A stretch of 64,000 nucleotides of DNA from NCBI RefSeq assembly GCF_016785945.1, contig NZ_JAEMEF010000006.1, positions 1-64,000 of the forward strand. Reading direction: 5' to 3'. Source of the stretch: Olleya sediminilitoris (GTDB lineage: Bacteria > Bacteroidota > Bacteroidia > Flavobacteriales > Flavobacteriaceae). The notes beneath the pieces were generated by a model. That model was not told the origin of the DNA. It ran no database searches and saw only the letters and a program-made list of their open reading frames with translations. Position 1 is the first letter of the stretch. Each line of letters opens with the position of its first letter. Made by a program: the position numbers and the translations under genes. Shown here piece after piece: positions 19,432-28,871 of the stretch.

Positions 19432-20478
19432 TTATGTTGCACTTTTGCTAAAGTACTTTTTACGCAACCAAAAGGACACACGTACTAATAGTATTAAAGC
19501 TGGTACTTCTACCAATGGACCAATAACACCAGCAAATGCTTGTCCAGAATTTAGTCCAAATACAGCAATGGCTACCGCAATGGCTAATTCAAAATTATTA
19601 CCTGCTGCAGTAAAAGCTACAGCTGCTGTTTTATCATAATTGGCTCCCATTGCTTTAGTAAAGAAAAAGCCAATAATAAACATTAACGTAAAGTATATTA
19701 ATAAAGGAATAGCAATGATTAAAACATCCATTGGGATTTCTACTATTAACTCGCCTTTTAAAGAAAACATGATTACAATTGTAAATAATAATGCGATTAA
19801 TGTCATTGGTGAAATGGTTGGTATAAACTTATTATTATACCAATCTTCTCCTTTTAGTTTGACTAATAGTAATCTGCTCAAAATTCCTAATACAAAAGGG
19901 ACACCTAAATAAATAGCAACACTTTCTGCAATTGTAGCTACAGATATGTCAACGATAGCACCTTCAAAACCAAAGTAAGGCGGTAAAACCGTTATAAACA
20001 ACCAAGCATAAAAACTATAAGCAAACACCTGAAAAATACTGTTTAAAGCGACTAACCCAGCTCCATACTCGCTACTACCTTCAGCTAAGTCGTTCCAAAC
20101 TAAAACCATTGCAATACAACGTGCTAATCCAATTAAAATTAAGCCAACCATGTATTCTGGATAATCTTGTAAAAAAGTTATCGCTAAAATAAACATTAAA
20201 ACAGGTCCAATAACCCAGTTTAATAACAATGAAATAGAAAGAATTTTAGTGTTTCTAAAAACTTTAGGTAATAAAGAATAGTTAACCTTTGCTAGAGGAG
20301 GATACATCATTAATATTAATCCGATTGCTATCGGAATATTTGTCGTTCCGCTATTAAATGAATTGATAACATCCGGAAATGATGGAACAAAATATCCAAT
20401 TGCAACACCAATTGCCATAGCGACAAAAATCCAAAGGGTTAGATTTCGGTCAAGGAAACTTAATTTTTTTTTAGTCAT
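19432..20478 (-). CDS. acr3: ACR3-family arsenite efflux transporter
   Basis: The inner-membrane protein exports arsenite. It has ten predicted helices and the conserved cysteine in [13 protein letters not shown] of helix 4, the residue known to be essential in Acr3. I chose the start at ATG 20478 ([12 protein letters not shown]), which gives 348 residues; an in-frame start nine codons upstream is possible but the alignable family start is here. No arsR, arsC or arsM is beside it, so it is a solitary exporter gene. A 16-bp near-palindrome about 35 bp upstream could be a repressor site. Terminator directly behind. Confidence 0.93.
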   Translation of the reverse strand: MTKKKLSFLDRNLTLWIFVAMAIGVAIGYFVPSFPDVINSFNSGTTNIPIAIGLILMMYPPLAKVNYSLLPKVFRNTKILSISLLLNWVIGPVLMFILAITFLQDYPEYMVGLILIGLARCIAMVLVWNDLAEGSSEYGAGLVALNSIFQVFAYSFYAWLFITVLPPYFGFEGAIVDISVATIAESVAIYLGVPFVLGILSRLLLVKLKGEDWYNNKFIPTISPMTLIALLFTIVIMFSLKGELIVEIPMDVLIIAIPLLIYFTLMFIIGFFFTKAMGANYDKTAAVAFTAAGNNFELAIAVAIAVFGLNSGQAFAGVIGPLVEVPALILLVRVSFWLRKKYFSKSAT

Positions 20479-20512
20479 TTTTATTATATTAAAATTACTA
20501 CTCAATTTGTAT

Positions 20513-20528
20513 ATCGCAATATTACGAT
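20513..20528. promoter_or_regulatory. Candidate ArsR-type operator
   Basis: ATCGCAATATTACGAT is a palindrome with a single mismatched pair, upstream of the arsenite exporter start. ArsR/SmtB repressors bind AT-centred inverted repeats of this kind. No arsR lies in the window, so the link is inferred. Confidence 0.4.
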
Positions 20529-20574
20529 TAATAAATTTTTACAACAAGCTATTTTAATTTAAATGTATGTTAAA

Positions 20575-21150
20575 TTACATTGAGTTTAAAAAATCAATTA
20601 GAAGTTGGACTGCTTTACCACGATGACCTATGGTGTTTTTTTGTGTTAAATCCATTTGTGCAAAAGTTTTGTCAAATCCATTAGGTTTAAATATTGGATC
20701 ATAACCAAACCCTTGGTTACCTTGTTTAGTAGATGTAATTTCTCCTTTACAAATCCCTGTAAATGTATTTAGTTTACCATCTAATTCTAAGGCTATGACA
20801 GTTTTAAATTGTGCGTCTCTTGTAGGTTTGTTGTTAAGATTTTTTAGAAGTAAATCCATGTTGTCCTGATCATTACGTTGTGGTCCAGCATATCTAGCTG
20901 AAAACACACCAGGAGCTCCATCTAACGCTTCAACTTCTAAACCAGTATCATCAGCAAAACAATCGTAACCATAATGTTGTTTAATGTAGTTTGCTTTTTG
21001 TTTAGCATTACCTTCAATGGTTGGTTGTGTTTCTGGTACGTCTTCAAAGCATTCAATATCTTTTAAGCTTAAAAGTTTGATATGACTAGGTATAAGACTT
21101 TGGACTTCTTTAACTTTATTTAAGTTGTTGGTAGCAAAAACAATTTGCAT
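20575..21150 (-). CDS. rdgB: Non-canonical purine NTP pyrophosphatase (RdgB/HAM1)
   Basis: The enzyme hydrolyses dITP, ITP and XTP to monophosphates and so keeps deaminated purines out of DNA and RNA. The 191-residue product has the family start FATNNLNKVKEVQ (residues 4-16), CFADDTGLEVEALDGAPGVFSARYAG (blocks near 60-87) and GFGYDPIFKP near 148-157. The C-terminal SHR motif is present as GHRGKA. Length is typical. It is transcribed alone, divergent from the small membrane protein at 21210. Confidence 0.96.
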   Translation of the reverse strand: MQIVFATNNLNKVKEVQSLIPSHIKLLSLKDIECFEDVPETQPTIEGNAKQKANYIKQHYGYDCFADDTGLEVEALDGAPGVFSARYAGPQRNDQDNMDLLLKNLNNKPTRDAQFKTVIALELDGKLNTFTGICKGEITSTKQGNQGFGYDPIFKPNGFDKTFAQMDLTQKNTIGHRGKAVQLLIDFLNSM

Positions 21151-21209
21151 AATTTAAAATTTTAATTAAAATTGTGTAACAAAGTTATAGAATTTACGTC
21201 TTATCCAGT

Positions 21210-21404
21210 ATGAAAAAAATAATTATAATCAACGCAGTTATTTGGGCAGCTTTTATATTGCTAGGCTCATATTTATTTAAAGACAATGCTAATTGGAAAT
21301 ATTTTTTTGGATTTGCATTAATGTCTGCTACAATAATGAACAGTTTACTATCAAATGCTTCTAAAAAGGAGATTAAATCCTGTAAGGTTAGAAGTAAAAA
21401 GTAA
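21210..21404 (+). CDS. Small membrane protein, unknown
   Basis: The 64-residue product consists of two hydrophobic helices (IIIINAVIWAAFILLGSYLF and WKYFFGFALMSATIMNSLL) and a basic cytoplasmic tail ending KVRSKK. It lies about 60 bp from the divergent rdgB start and is followed on the same strand by another membrane protein. I do not recognise the family. Confidence 0.6.
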   Translation: MKKIIIINAVIWAAFILLGSYLFKDNANWKYFFGFALMSATIMNSLLSNASKKEIKSCKVRSKK

Positions 21405-21467
21405 CACCTGTTTTTTAAATTGAAATATAATATTACACACCAAGATTTAGAAAAAAGGAGTTATGGT

Positions 21468-21926
21468 ATGTCTTTTAAGTACTATAATGATGATTTTTTG
21501 AATTATATAGACCTTCAAAAAAAGCAAAACAATCCTATTTTAAGTCATGCAAATATTAGTTTAATTGAACAGAAAACTTTAAAAAGTATCAATCAAAGTA
21601 TTGTGTTATTTTCCGTTTTTGGTTTGTTAGCTATCAGCTATGGTGTGTTTGTTTTTATAAATTATCAACCTAGGTTAGCTGTAAATTTATATACTCAATT
21701 TCCTTACATTGATAATGGTTCTGTAACAATAGTTTTAGGTTTAGCTTGTTTAATCGGTAGTTTTATTAGTTACATAAAACGTGATGCTGTATTAATAAGT
21801 AAAGTTAAAACTAAACTAATTGAAGATTTAAAAAAAGAGAAAAACCATTATAAGCCTTCTACAGTTTCAAAAAAGCAGAAACGTTTCAGACAAAAGTTTA
21901 AACATCATAAAAAGTCTAAACGCTAA
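21468..21926 (+). CDS. Two-helix membrane protein, unknown
   Basis: The product (152 residues from this start) has two central membrane helices, about SIVLFSVFGLLAISYGVFVF and VTIVLGLACLIGSFISYI, and a very basic C-terminus (KKQKRFRQKFKHHKKSKR) that could bind RNA or lipid head groups. I chose ATG 21468 because an AGGAG lies 7 bases before it; an in-frame TTG at 21420 would add 16 residues. It ends 8 bp before the end of the convergent rlmH. No known family recognised. Confidence 0.6.
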   Translation: MSFKYYNDDFLNYIDLQKKQNNPILSHANISLIEQKTLKSINQSIVLFSVFGLLAISYGVFVFINYQPRLAVNLYTQFPYIDNGSVTIVLGLACLIGSFISYIKRDAVLISKVKTKLIEDLKKEKNHYKPSTVSKKQKRFRQKFKHHKKSKR

Positions 21927-21934
21927 TCATATCT

Positions 21935-22408
21935 TTATCTATGATGGTAAGGTTCGTTTCTTAAAATAGTAAATCCACGATATAATTGCTCAATAACAAA
22001 AAGGCGTACCATTTGATGTGAAAATGTCATTTTAGATAACGATATTTTACCTTGCGCTTTAGCATACACTTCAGGACTAAACCCATAAGGTCCACCAATT
22101 ACAAAAACCACTTGTTTAATACCAGAATTCATGTGTTTTTGAAGGTAATTAGAAAATCCAACCGAGTCAAATTGCTTTCCATTTTCATCCAATAAAATCA
22201 AAATATCAGTAGGTTTTAGCTTATTTAAAATAAGCTCACCTTCCTTTTGTTTTTGTTGGTCTTCGCTTAAGTTTTTTACCTTCTTTAAATCCGGAATAAT
22301 GTCTAAGTCAAATCCAATGTAAAAACCTAAACGTTTTGTATATTCATCAATTAAGTGTTGTAATTGCTTATTGTCCGTTTTGCCTATGGCTAGTAGTTTA
22401 ATAGTCAT
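21935..22408 (-). CDS. rlmH: 23S rRNA pseudouridine-1915 N3-methyltransferase
   Basis: RlmH methylates pseudouridine 1915 in helix 69 of 23S rRNA on assembled ribosomes. It is the smallest SPOUT enzyme. The product has FVIGGPYGFSPEV in the knot, SLSKMTFSHQMVRLFVIEQLYRG and the terminal ILRNEPYHH, all diagnostic. I take ATG 22408 (MTIKLLAIGKT, 157 residues, the usual length); a TTG two codons earlier is also in frame. A TAAATTTG box directly abuts the start codon, which is too close for a normal leader. Confidence 0.96.
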   Translation of the reverse strand: MTIKLLAIGKTDNKQLQHLIDEYTKRLGFYIGFDLDIIPDLKKVKNLSEDQQKQKEGELILNKLKPTDILILLDENGKQFDSVGFSNYLQKHMNSGIKQVVFVIGGPYGFSPEVYAKAQGKISLSKMTFSHQMVRLFVIEQLYRGFTILRNEPYHHR

Positions 22409-22510
22409 ACGCAAATTTACAATTTAAGATTTTACGGATTATACTTTTTTTATTCTAAAAATAGTATTTCAAAAATCAATTCTTATTTTTACATTAAATA
22501 AATACACAAC

Positions 22511-23371
22511 ATGATAAGTAAAGCTCAATTTGATAAAGAAATAGATTTAATTATTGCCAATGCAATCCGTGAAGATGTTGGAGATGGTGACCATAGCTCA
22601 CTATCATGTATTCCTGCGTCAGCACAAGGTAAAGCAAAATTACTTGTAAAAGACGAAGGGATTATTGCAGGTGTAGCATTTGCTAAACAAGTGTTTAATT
22701 ATGTTGATCCAAATATGACTGTGGAAACCTTAATTGAAGATGGAAGTCCTGTCAAATATGGTGACATTGTTTTTTATGTTACAGGTGCATCACAATCTAT
22801 TTTAAAAGCAGAGCGTCTAGTGCTTAATGCTATGCAACGCATGAGTGCTATTGCAACTAAAACCAGACAATTTGTAGATTTACTTGAAGGTACAGGTACA
22901 AAAGTTTTAGATACACGTAAAACAACTCCAGGTCTAAGGGCTTTAGAAAAATGGGCAGTAAAAATAGGAGGAGGTGAAAATCATAGGTTTGCATTATATG
23001 ATATGATCATGCTAAAAGATAATCATATAGATTTTGCAGGAGGTATTACCAAAGCAATAGATAAAACCAAACAATATTTAAAAGACACTAATCGTGATTT
23101 AAAAATAATTGTTGAAGCTAGAGATTTAAACGAAATTAAAGAAATTCTTGAATCTGATGGAGTTTATAGAATCTTGATAGATAACTTTAATTACGAAGAT
23201 ACTAAAACAGCAGTTAAACTAATAGGAGACCAATGCTTAACAGAAAGCTCTGGTGGTATTAACGAAAAAACAATTCGCGAGTACGCACTTTGTGGTGTGG
23301 ATTATATTTCTTCAGGAGCATTAACACATTCAGTTTACAATATGGATTTAAGCCTAAAAGCTGTAGACTAA
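22511..23371 (+). CDS. nadC: Nicotinate-nucleotide pyrophosphorylase (carboxylating)
   Basis: NadC converts quinolinate and PRPP into nicotinate mononucleotide in de novo NAD synthesis. The 286-residue product has the PRPP and quinolinate site DTRKTTPGLRALEKWAVKIGGG (two overlapping blocks near 136-157), NHRFALYDMIMLKDNH (near 158-173) and the C-terminal SSGGINEKTIREYALCGVDYISSG. It starts the operon nadC-yihY-DUF2147-priA; the next gene starts 11 bp after its stop. Confidence 0.97.
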   Translation: MISKAQFDKEIDLIIANAIREDVGDGDHSSLSCIPASAQGKAKLLVKDEGIIAGVAFAKQVFNYVDPNMTVETLIEDGSPVKYGDIVFYVTGASQSILKAERLVLNAMQRMSAIATKTRQFVDLLEGTGTKVLDTRKTTPGLRALEKWAVKIGGGENHRFALYDMIMLKDNHIDFAGGITKAIDKTKQYLKDTNRDLKIIVEARDLNEIKEILESDGVYRILIDNFNYEDTKTAVKLIGDQCLTESSGGINEKTIREYALCGVDYISSGALTHSVYNMDLSLKAVD

Positions 23372-23382
23372 AAATATATTTG

Positions 23383-24354
23383 ATGCCAGAAACAATAGAA
23401 GAGGAGCTGATTAAAGAACAAATGGTGGAAGAGCAGTTAAAAGAAAAATTGCTAAAAATACCAGTGCTTAATATTTTAATCAAACTACTAAGTAAAGTCA
23501 AGCTTCCAGGATTAGTAGGATTATCCTTATATGACTTATTAGAGCTTTACATCATAGGTATTGCAAAAGGAGCCCTAACAGCACGTGCAAGTGCAATTGC
23601 CTATAGTTTTTTTATGGCATTGTTTCCGTTTTTGTTATTTGTTATTATTGTTATTCCTTACGTGCCAATAGACGATTTTCAAACAGATTTTTTGATGTTT
23701 TTAGAGTCCTTTTTACCTCCAACAACATCAGATTTTTTCTCTGATAATATCTTTAATAACATTGGAGGTAACCAAAGTGGTAGTTTAGTGTCATCAGTTT
23801 TTTTGTTGTCTATATTCTTGATGGCCAATGGTATAAATGCTTTGTTTTCAGGTTTTGAAAATTCATACCATCAAATTCTTACAAGAAACGTTTTTAAACA
23901 ATATATTTACGCTTTAGGTGTGGCATTAATTTTGTCTATACTATTAATGTTAACAGTAGCCTTTTTAGGATATTTTAATATTTATGTATTAGACAATTTA
24001 AAAGATCATGGTTTTATAGAAAAACGTCAAGTTAGCATCTGGAGCACTTTAGCACAATATGGCTTTTTTGTGTTAATGGTATATCTAGCAACAGCAGTAT
24101 TGTATTACTTTGGAACAGCAGAAGGGAAGTCTTCAAGGTTTTTCTCGGTTGGTGCCTTATTTACTACAATATTAATTATGGTAACCTCGTTTTTATTTGG
24201 AATCTATATCGAAAATTTTGCCAAATATAATGAGCTTTACGGTTCCATTGGAGCCATTTTAATCTTGTTGTTTTATTTATGGTTAAACGCCAATATCCTT
24301 TTATTAGGATTTGAGCTAAACATGTCATTAAAGCAACTCCGTAAAAATTTTTAA
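23383..24354 (+). CDS. YihY/BrkB-family inner-membrane protein
   Basis: The protein has six or so transmembrane helices and the family signatures ARASAIAYSFFMALFPFLLF near residues 66-85 and GSIGAILILLFYLWLNANILLLGFELN near 285-312. YihY proteins are conserved but of unknown function; early reports as RNase BN were corrected. I start at ATG 23383 (MPETIEEE, 323 residues). An in-frame ATG 93 bp upstream would overlap nadC and add a segment without family similarity. The acidic N-terminus (EEELIKEQMVEEQLKEKL) is cytoplasmic. Confidence 0.9.
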   Translation: MPETIEEELIKEQMVEEQLKEKLLKIPVLNILIKLLSKVKLPGLVGLSLYDLLELYIIGIAKGALTARASAIAYSFFMALFPFLLFVIIVIPYVPIDDFQTDFLMFLESFLPPTTSDFFSDNIFNNIGGNQSGSLVSSVFLLSIFLMANGINALFSGFENSYHQILTRNVFKQYIYALGVALILSILLMLTVAFLGYFNIYVLDNLKDHGFIEKRQVSIWSTLAQYGFFVLMVYLATAVLYYFGTAEGKSSRFFSVGALFTTILIMVTSFLFGIYIENFAKYNELYGSIGAILILLFYLWLNANILLLGFELNMSLKQLRKNF

Positions 24355-24356
24355 TT

Positions 24357-24776
24357 ATGAAAAAAAGTATTTTAGTATTAGCCGTATTTTTAATCAGTTT
24401 ATCAACTCAAGCGCAAAGTATATTTGGGCAATGGACAACAGTTGATGATGAGACTGGAGCCAAAAAATCTATTGTAGAAATCTACAAGAAAGATGGAAAA
24501 GTATTTGGTAAAATAGTTAAGATTTTTGATCCTGCTAAACAAAAAAATCTTTGCAAAAAATGTAAAGGAGAAGATTACAACAAACCAATTTTAGGATTAC
24601 ACCTTATTAAAGATATGACTAAAGATGGTAAGTATTACAAACATGGATCAATCGTAGATCCGCAAAACGGAAAAGTTTATGACTTACGTTTAGCTGTAAC
24701 AGACGAGGACAAACTTCAAGTTAGAGGTTACATAGGGTTTTTATACTCGACGCAATATTGGGAACGCGTACAATAA
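24357..24776 (+). CDS. DUF2147 family secreted protein
   Basis: The 139-residue product has a signal peptide ending QAQ (residue 20). The DUF2147 signature follows: IFGQWTTVDDETG, then SIVEIYKKDGKVFGKI, the CKKCKG cysteine pair and the C-terminal GYIGFLYSTQYWERV. The fold is thought to be a lipocalin-like barrel in the periplasm; function is unknown. It follows the yihY-like gene by 2 bp and precedes priA by 33 bp. Confidence 0.92.
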   Translation: MKKSILVLAVFLISLSTQAQSIFGQWTTVDDETGAKKSIVEIYKKDGKVFGKIVKIFDPAKQKNLCKKCKGEDYNKPILGLHLIKDMTKDGKYYKHGSIVDPQNGKVYDLRLAVTDEDKLQVRGYIGFLYSTQYWERVQ

Positions 24777-24809
24777 CACCCAATAATTAATCAAAAATAT
24801 ACGCATCCA

Positions 24810-27263
24810 TTGCATTTTATAGATGTCATCCTTCCAATTCCTTTACAAAATCGCTTTACGTATAGTATAACGCAAGCAGAAAGTGGTTTTTTAAAGGAAG
24901 GAATGCGTGTTTCCATCCCTTTCGGGAAATCCAAAATTTACACAGGTATTGTAGCAGCAATACACCAAACCAAACCATTAATATACGATGCTAAGCAAAT
25001 ACATCAAATATTAGATGACACACCAATTGTAACTCAAAAACAATTGCAATTGTGGCAATGGATTGCAAAATACTATATGTGTACAGAAGGTGAAGTCATG
25101 CGTGCAGCTTTACCTAATGCTTTTTTGCTTGAAAGCGAAACTATTATTAGTAAAAACAATGCTATTCAATTAAATGAAACCGAGTTAAAAGACGACGAAT
25201 ATTTAATTTACGAAGCATTGCAACATCAGTCTTCACTTAAGATTCAAGATATATCTAATATATTAGATAAAAAAAATGTGCTTCCTGTAGTAAAACGTTT
25301 GGTAGAAAAGGAAGCTATAATTTTAAACGAAGAAATTTACGATAAGTATAAACCTAAATACGTTAGATACGTAAAATTAACCCAAGCTTATACTTCCCAA
25401 GATAGTTTAAATCACTTATTAGAAAACTTAAGTAGCAGAGCCACAAAACAACGCGATGTTATTTTAACTTTATTTTCAATAGCAGCAAAAACTAAAAAAC
25501 CTGTAAAAGTAGCTGATGTAGTTGCAGAAAGTAATGCAACATCTTCTACAATAAAAACATTGATAGATAAAGGTATTTTAGAAGATTATCATATACAAAT
25601 AGATCGTGTGGTTTATGAAGGCGAAGACAATGAAGCCTTAAAACAATTAAACCAGTATCAAACCGAAGCTTTGCAGCAAATACAGCAAAGTTTTAAAACC
25701 CAAAATGTGGTTTTACTTCATGGTATTACTTCTTCAGGTAAAACCGAAGTCTACGTAAAACTAATAGAACAAGCTTTATTAAATAATCAACAAGTATTGT
25801 ACTTATTGCCAGAGATAGCTTTAACCACACAATTAGTGACGAGGTTGCAAAATTATTTTGGAGAGCAAGTGGCTGTGTTTCATAGTAAATACTCGGCTCA
25901 TGAGCGTGTAGAGGTCTATAATCAAGTGCTTAGTAATTCCGCGAAAGCGAAAATAGTTTTAGGTGCTAGATCATCTATATTTTTACCATTTAGTGATTTA
26001 GGATTAATAATTGTGGATGAAGAACACGAGTCTTCCTTTAAACAATTTGATCCTGCGCCAAGATATCATGCACGTGATGCTGCAGTAGTTTTAGCTTCAA
26101 TATTTAAAGCTAAAACGTTGTTAGGTAGTGCAACACCAAGTATTGAAAGTTACCATAACGCACAACAAAAAAAATATGGTTTAGTTAACATCAATAGACG
26201 CTATAATAATGTCCAATTACCAGATATAGAATTGGTAGATATTAAGGATAAGCAAAAGCGTAAAAAGATGAAAGGTCATTTTTCGGATAGATTAATTGAA
26301 GAAATGAATGAAGCCATTAAAGAAGGACATCAAATTATATTATTTCAAAATAGAAGAGGATATTCTCCAATTGTAGAGTGTAACACTTGTGGTCATTCTC
26401 CGCAATGTCCTAACTGCGATGTAAGTTTAACGTATCATCAATATCGTAAACAATTGCGTTGTCATTATTGTGGTTATAATAGTGCAATGTTAATTAAGTG
26501 TATGGCTTGTGGCACACCTGGATTAGATACGAAAGGTTTTGGTACAGAACAAATAGAAGCTGAGGTTAAATACATTTTTCCTGATCTTAAAGTGGGTCGT
26601 ATGGATTTAGATACTACACGTGGTAAATTTGGTTATGAAAAAATAATTACAGCTTTTGAACAAAAAGAAATTGATGTTTTAGTTGGGACACAAATGTTAA
26701 CTAAAGGTCTTGATTTTAGAAACGTAAAATTGGTTGGTATAATGAATGCCGACAATATGTTGAATTTTCCAGACTTTAGAGCTCATGAACGTAGTTTTCA
26801 GTTAATGCTTCAAGTGTCAGGAAGAGCAGGACGTACAGAAAAACGAGGAAAAGTATTAATACAAACCTATAATCCGTATCACAAAATATTACAACAAGTC
26901 TCAACTAATGATTATGTTGGTATGTTTAAAGAACAGTTGGAAGAGCGTTATAATTATAAATATCCACCATTTTACAGATTAGTAAAAATCACATTAAAGC
27001 ATCGTGATTATAATAAAGTAGACATGTCTGCAGACTGGTTGGCAAAATCATTAACGCAATTGTTTAAACATAATGTTTTAGGACCAGAGTTTCCTCCAAT
27101 TTCAAGAATTAGAAATCAATATCATAAAAATATTTTAATTAAAATACCTCAAGGACAACCTTTAGGGAAAACAAAAGAAGCCATTAAAAAGGTGCAAACG
27201 TCTTTTGAAGCTATTGGTAATTTTAAAGGTGTCAGGATTGTGGTAAATGTAGATAATTACTAA
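24810..27263 (+). CDS. priA: Primosomal protein N' (replication restart helicase)
   Basis: PriA recognises stalled forks and reloads the replicative helicase. The 817-residue protein has the N-terminal 3'-DNA-binding domain (HFIDVILPIPLQNRFTYS), Walker A GITSSGKTEVY (near 304-314), Walker B IIVDEEHESSFKQ and eight zinc-binding cysteines in four CxxC-type pairs (CNTCGHSPQCPNC, CHYCG, CMACG, about 528-571). Helicase motifs GTQMLTKGLDF and QVSGRAGR are intact. The start appears to be TTG, since no in-frame ATG is found near the conserved HFIDVILP start. Last gene of the nadC operon. Confidence 0.95.
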   Translation: MHFIDVILPIPLQNRFTYSITQAESGFLKEGMRVSIPFGKSKIYTGIVAAIHQTKPLIYDAKQIHQILDDTPIVTQKQLQLWQWIAKYYMCTEGEVMRAALPNAFLLESETIISKNNAIQLNETELKDDEYLIYEALQHQSSLKIQDISNILDKKNVLPVVKRLVEKEAIILNEEIYDKYKPKYVRYVKLTQAYTSQDSLNHLLENLSSRATKQRDVILTLFSIAAKTKKPVKVADVVAESNATSSTIKTLIDKGILEDYHIQIDRVVYEGEDNEALKQLNQYQTEALQQIQQSFKTQNVVLLHGITSSGKTEVYVKLIEQALLNNQQVLYLLPEIALTTQLVTRLQNYFGEQVAVFHSKYSAHERVEVYNQVLSNSAKAKIVLGARSSIFLPFSDLGLIIVDEEHESSFKQFDPAPRYHARDAAVVLASIFKAKTLLGSATPSIESYHNAQQKKYGLVNINRRYNNVQLPDIELVDIKDKQKRKKMKGHFSDRLIEEMNEAIKEGHQIILFQNRRGYSPIVECNTCGHSPQCPNCDVSLTYHQYRKQLRCHYCGYNSAMLIKCMACGTPGLDTKGFGTEQIEAEVKYIFPDLKVGRMDLDTTRGKFGYEKIITAFEQKEIDVLVGTQMLTKGLDFRNVKLVGIMNADNMLNFPDFRAHERSFQLMLQVSGRAGRTEKRGKVLIQTYNPYHKILQQVSTNDYVGMFKEQLEERYNYKYPPFYRLVKITLKHRDYNKVDMSADWLAKSLTQLFKHNVLGPEFPPISRIRNQYHKNILIKIPQGQPLGKTKEAIKKVQTSFEAIGNFKGVRIVVNVDNY

Positions 27264-27265
27264 AC

Positions 27266-27299
27266 AAAAAAAGCCTACTTGAATAAGTAGGCTTTTTTT
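27266..27299. terminator. Bidirectional terminator, priA / response regulator
   Basis: AAAAAAGCCTACTT and AAGTAGGCTTTTTT form a 14-bp perfect stem with a 4-nt loop between the two convergent genes. Confidence 0.88.
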
Positions 27300-27319
27300 T
27301 AGGGCTTATATTTTGTTAG

Positions 27320-28015
27320 TTAAATACTATTTAAAGCATCAACTAATTGTGTTTTTTTGTTTCGGCTTAAAGGTATTTCATAGGCACCAACTTCAACATT
27401 TTTACTATTAAATCTATCTACTTTGTCAAGGTTAACAATATAAGATTTATGGATTCTTAAAAACTTACCTTCTGGTAATTCGTGTTCAAATGCTTTCATT
27501 GTAGATAAAACAACAAGACTTGTATCTTCGGTCACTAACTTAACATAATCACCAAGTGCTTCAATCCATTTAATGTCTCTAATGTATACTTTACGTTTTT
27601 TTAGGTTACTTTTAACAAAAATATGCTCGCCTTCTTCTTGGTTAAAATCAAGTTTAAGTTTGTGTTGCTCTACAGCTTTATCAACCGCTTGACTAAAACG
27701 TTCTCTAGTAATTGGTTTTTGTAAATAGTCAGTAGCATCATAGTTAAAAGCTTTAAATGCATATTCTGTTTTACCTGTTACAAAAACAATCTGAGGTTTA
27801 TTATTTAATACATCTAATAACTCAAAACCATTAAGTACTGGCATTTCTATATCTAAAAATATAAGATCAACCTTGTGTGTGTTTAATCCATTTTTAGTCT
27901 CTAAAGCACTGCTGTATTCCGCAATTAGATTTAGATGATTGTTATTTTCAATTAGCTTTACAATAGATAGTCTTTGTATTGCTGAATCATCAACTACTAC
28001 ACAATTTAATATCAT
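27320..28015 (-). CDS. LytTR-family response regulator
   Basis: The 231-residue protein has a receiver domain (residues 2-118, acidic pair Asp9-Asp10, phosphoacceptor Asp55 in LIFLDIEMP, conserved Lys near 104 in LQKPI). The LytTR DNA-binding domain covers about 130-228 (IFVKSNLKKRKVYIRDIKWIEA, FLRIHKSYIVNLDKV). It acts as a transcription factor under a histidine kinase. No kinase gene is adjacent, so its partner is elsewhere. It is monocistronic and ends against priA. Confidence 0.95.
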   Translation of the reverse strand: MILNCVVVDDSAIQRLSIVKLIENNNHLNLIAEYSSALETKNGLNTHKVDLIFLDIEMPVLNGFELLDVLNNKPQIVFVTGKTEYAFKAFNYDATDYLQKPITRERFSQAVDKAVEQHKLKLDFNQEEGEHIFVKSNLKKRKVYIRDIKWIEALGDYVKLVTEDTSLVVLSTMKAFEHELPEGKFLRIHKSYIVNLDKVDRFNSKNVEVGAYEIPLSRNKKTQLVDALNSI

Positions 28016-28155
28016 AGTATATTTTTTAATAGGTTAATTTATCGACAATAGTACAAAAAATTCGGATTAAAACCAAAAAACATCGCTTAAATGTAAAAAT
28101 TAACATTTTATTTATCATGTGTTGAATGTTATTTATTGATATGGATAAAAAACAA

Positions 28156-28187
28156 TTTGTGAGATTAAATAAAAAGAAGTATTTTTG
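28156..28187 (+). promoter_or_regulatory. rpsF operon promoter
   Basis: TTTG at 28156-28159 and TATTTTTG at 28180-28187 with a 20-bp spacer match the Bacteroidota consensus. The leader before rpsF is about 27 nt. Confidence 0.75.
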
Positions 28188-28220
28188 CACTCATTTTTAA
28201 CACAAATAAATTAGATTTTT

Positions 28221-28559
28221 ATGAATCATTATGAAACTGTTTTCATCTTAAATCCCGTTTTATCTGAGACACAGATAAAGGAAACAGTAAAGAAATACGA
28301 AGATTTTCTTGTTTCTAGAGGAGCTAAGATGGTATCAAAAGAAGATTGGGGACTTAAAAAGTTAGCTTACCCAATTCAAAACAAAAAAAGTGGATTTTAT
28401 CACTTATTTGAGTACCAAGTAGAAGGAGAAGTAATTAATCCTTTAGAAGTAGAGTTTAGACGTGATGAGCGTTTTATGCGTTACTTAACTGTTGCAATGG
28501 ACAAACATGCTGTATCATGGGCAGAACGTAGAAGAGTTAAATTAAAACAAAAAGCGTAA
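28221..28559 (+). CDS. rpsF: 30S ribosomal protein S6 (bS6)
   Basis: The 112-residue product starts [20 protein letters not shown] and has the conserved [22 protein letters not shown] block that binds S18 and 16S rRNA. It is the first gene of the rpsF-rpsR-rplI operon. No ssb gene lies between rpsF and rpsR, unlike in many Firmicutes. It lacks a glutamate-rich tail. Confidence 0.98.
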   Translation: MNHYETVFILNPVLSETQIKETVKKYEDFLVSRGAKMVSKEDWGLKKLAYPIQNKKSGFYHLFEYQVEGEVINPLEVEFRRDERFMRYLTVAMDKHAVSWAERRRVKLKQKA

Positions 28560-28561
28560 TC

Positions 28562-28858
28562 ATGGCAAGTATAGATCAACAAGCAAAAGGAAAAAAAGAA
28601 GGAGAAATCAGATATCTTACTCCTTTAAATATTGAAACTAACAAGAATAAAAAATATTGTCGTTTCAAAAAGTCTGGAATCAAGTACGTAGATTACAAAG
28701 ATGCAGATTGGTTATTAGGTTTTGTTAACGAGCAAGGTAAAATTTTACCTAGACGTTTAACAGGTACCTCTTTAAAGTATCAAAGAAAAGTGTCTGTAGC
28801 TGTAAAAAGAGCACGTCATTTAGCTTTAATGCCTTACGTAGCAGATTTATTAAAATAA
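28562..28858 (+). CDS. rpsR: 30S ribosomal protein S18 (bS18)
   Basis: The 98-residue product carries the S18 core [20 protein letters not shown] and [33 protein letters not shown] (two overlapping blocks). S18 forms a dimer with S6 on the 30S platform. The N-terminus of about 25 residues is longer than in E. coli, as usual for Bacteroidota. It follows rpsF by 2 bp. Confidence 0.98.
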   Translation: MASIDQQAKGKKEGEIRYLTPLNIETNKNKKYCRFKKSGIKYVDYKDADWLLGFVNEQGKILPRRLTGTSLKYQRKVSVAVKRARHLALMPYVADLLK

Positions 28859-28871
28859 AAATAGCATAACA

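Noticed and set aside
23290-23382. Longer N-terminus for the YihY-like protein
   Set aside because: It would overlap nadC by 82 bp and has no family similarity; ATG 23383 follows nadC at normal distance.
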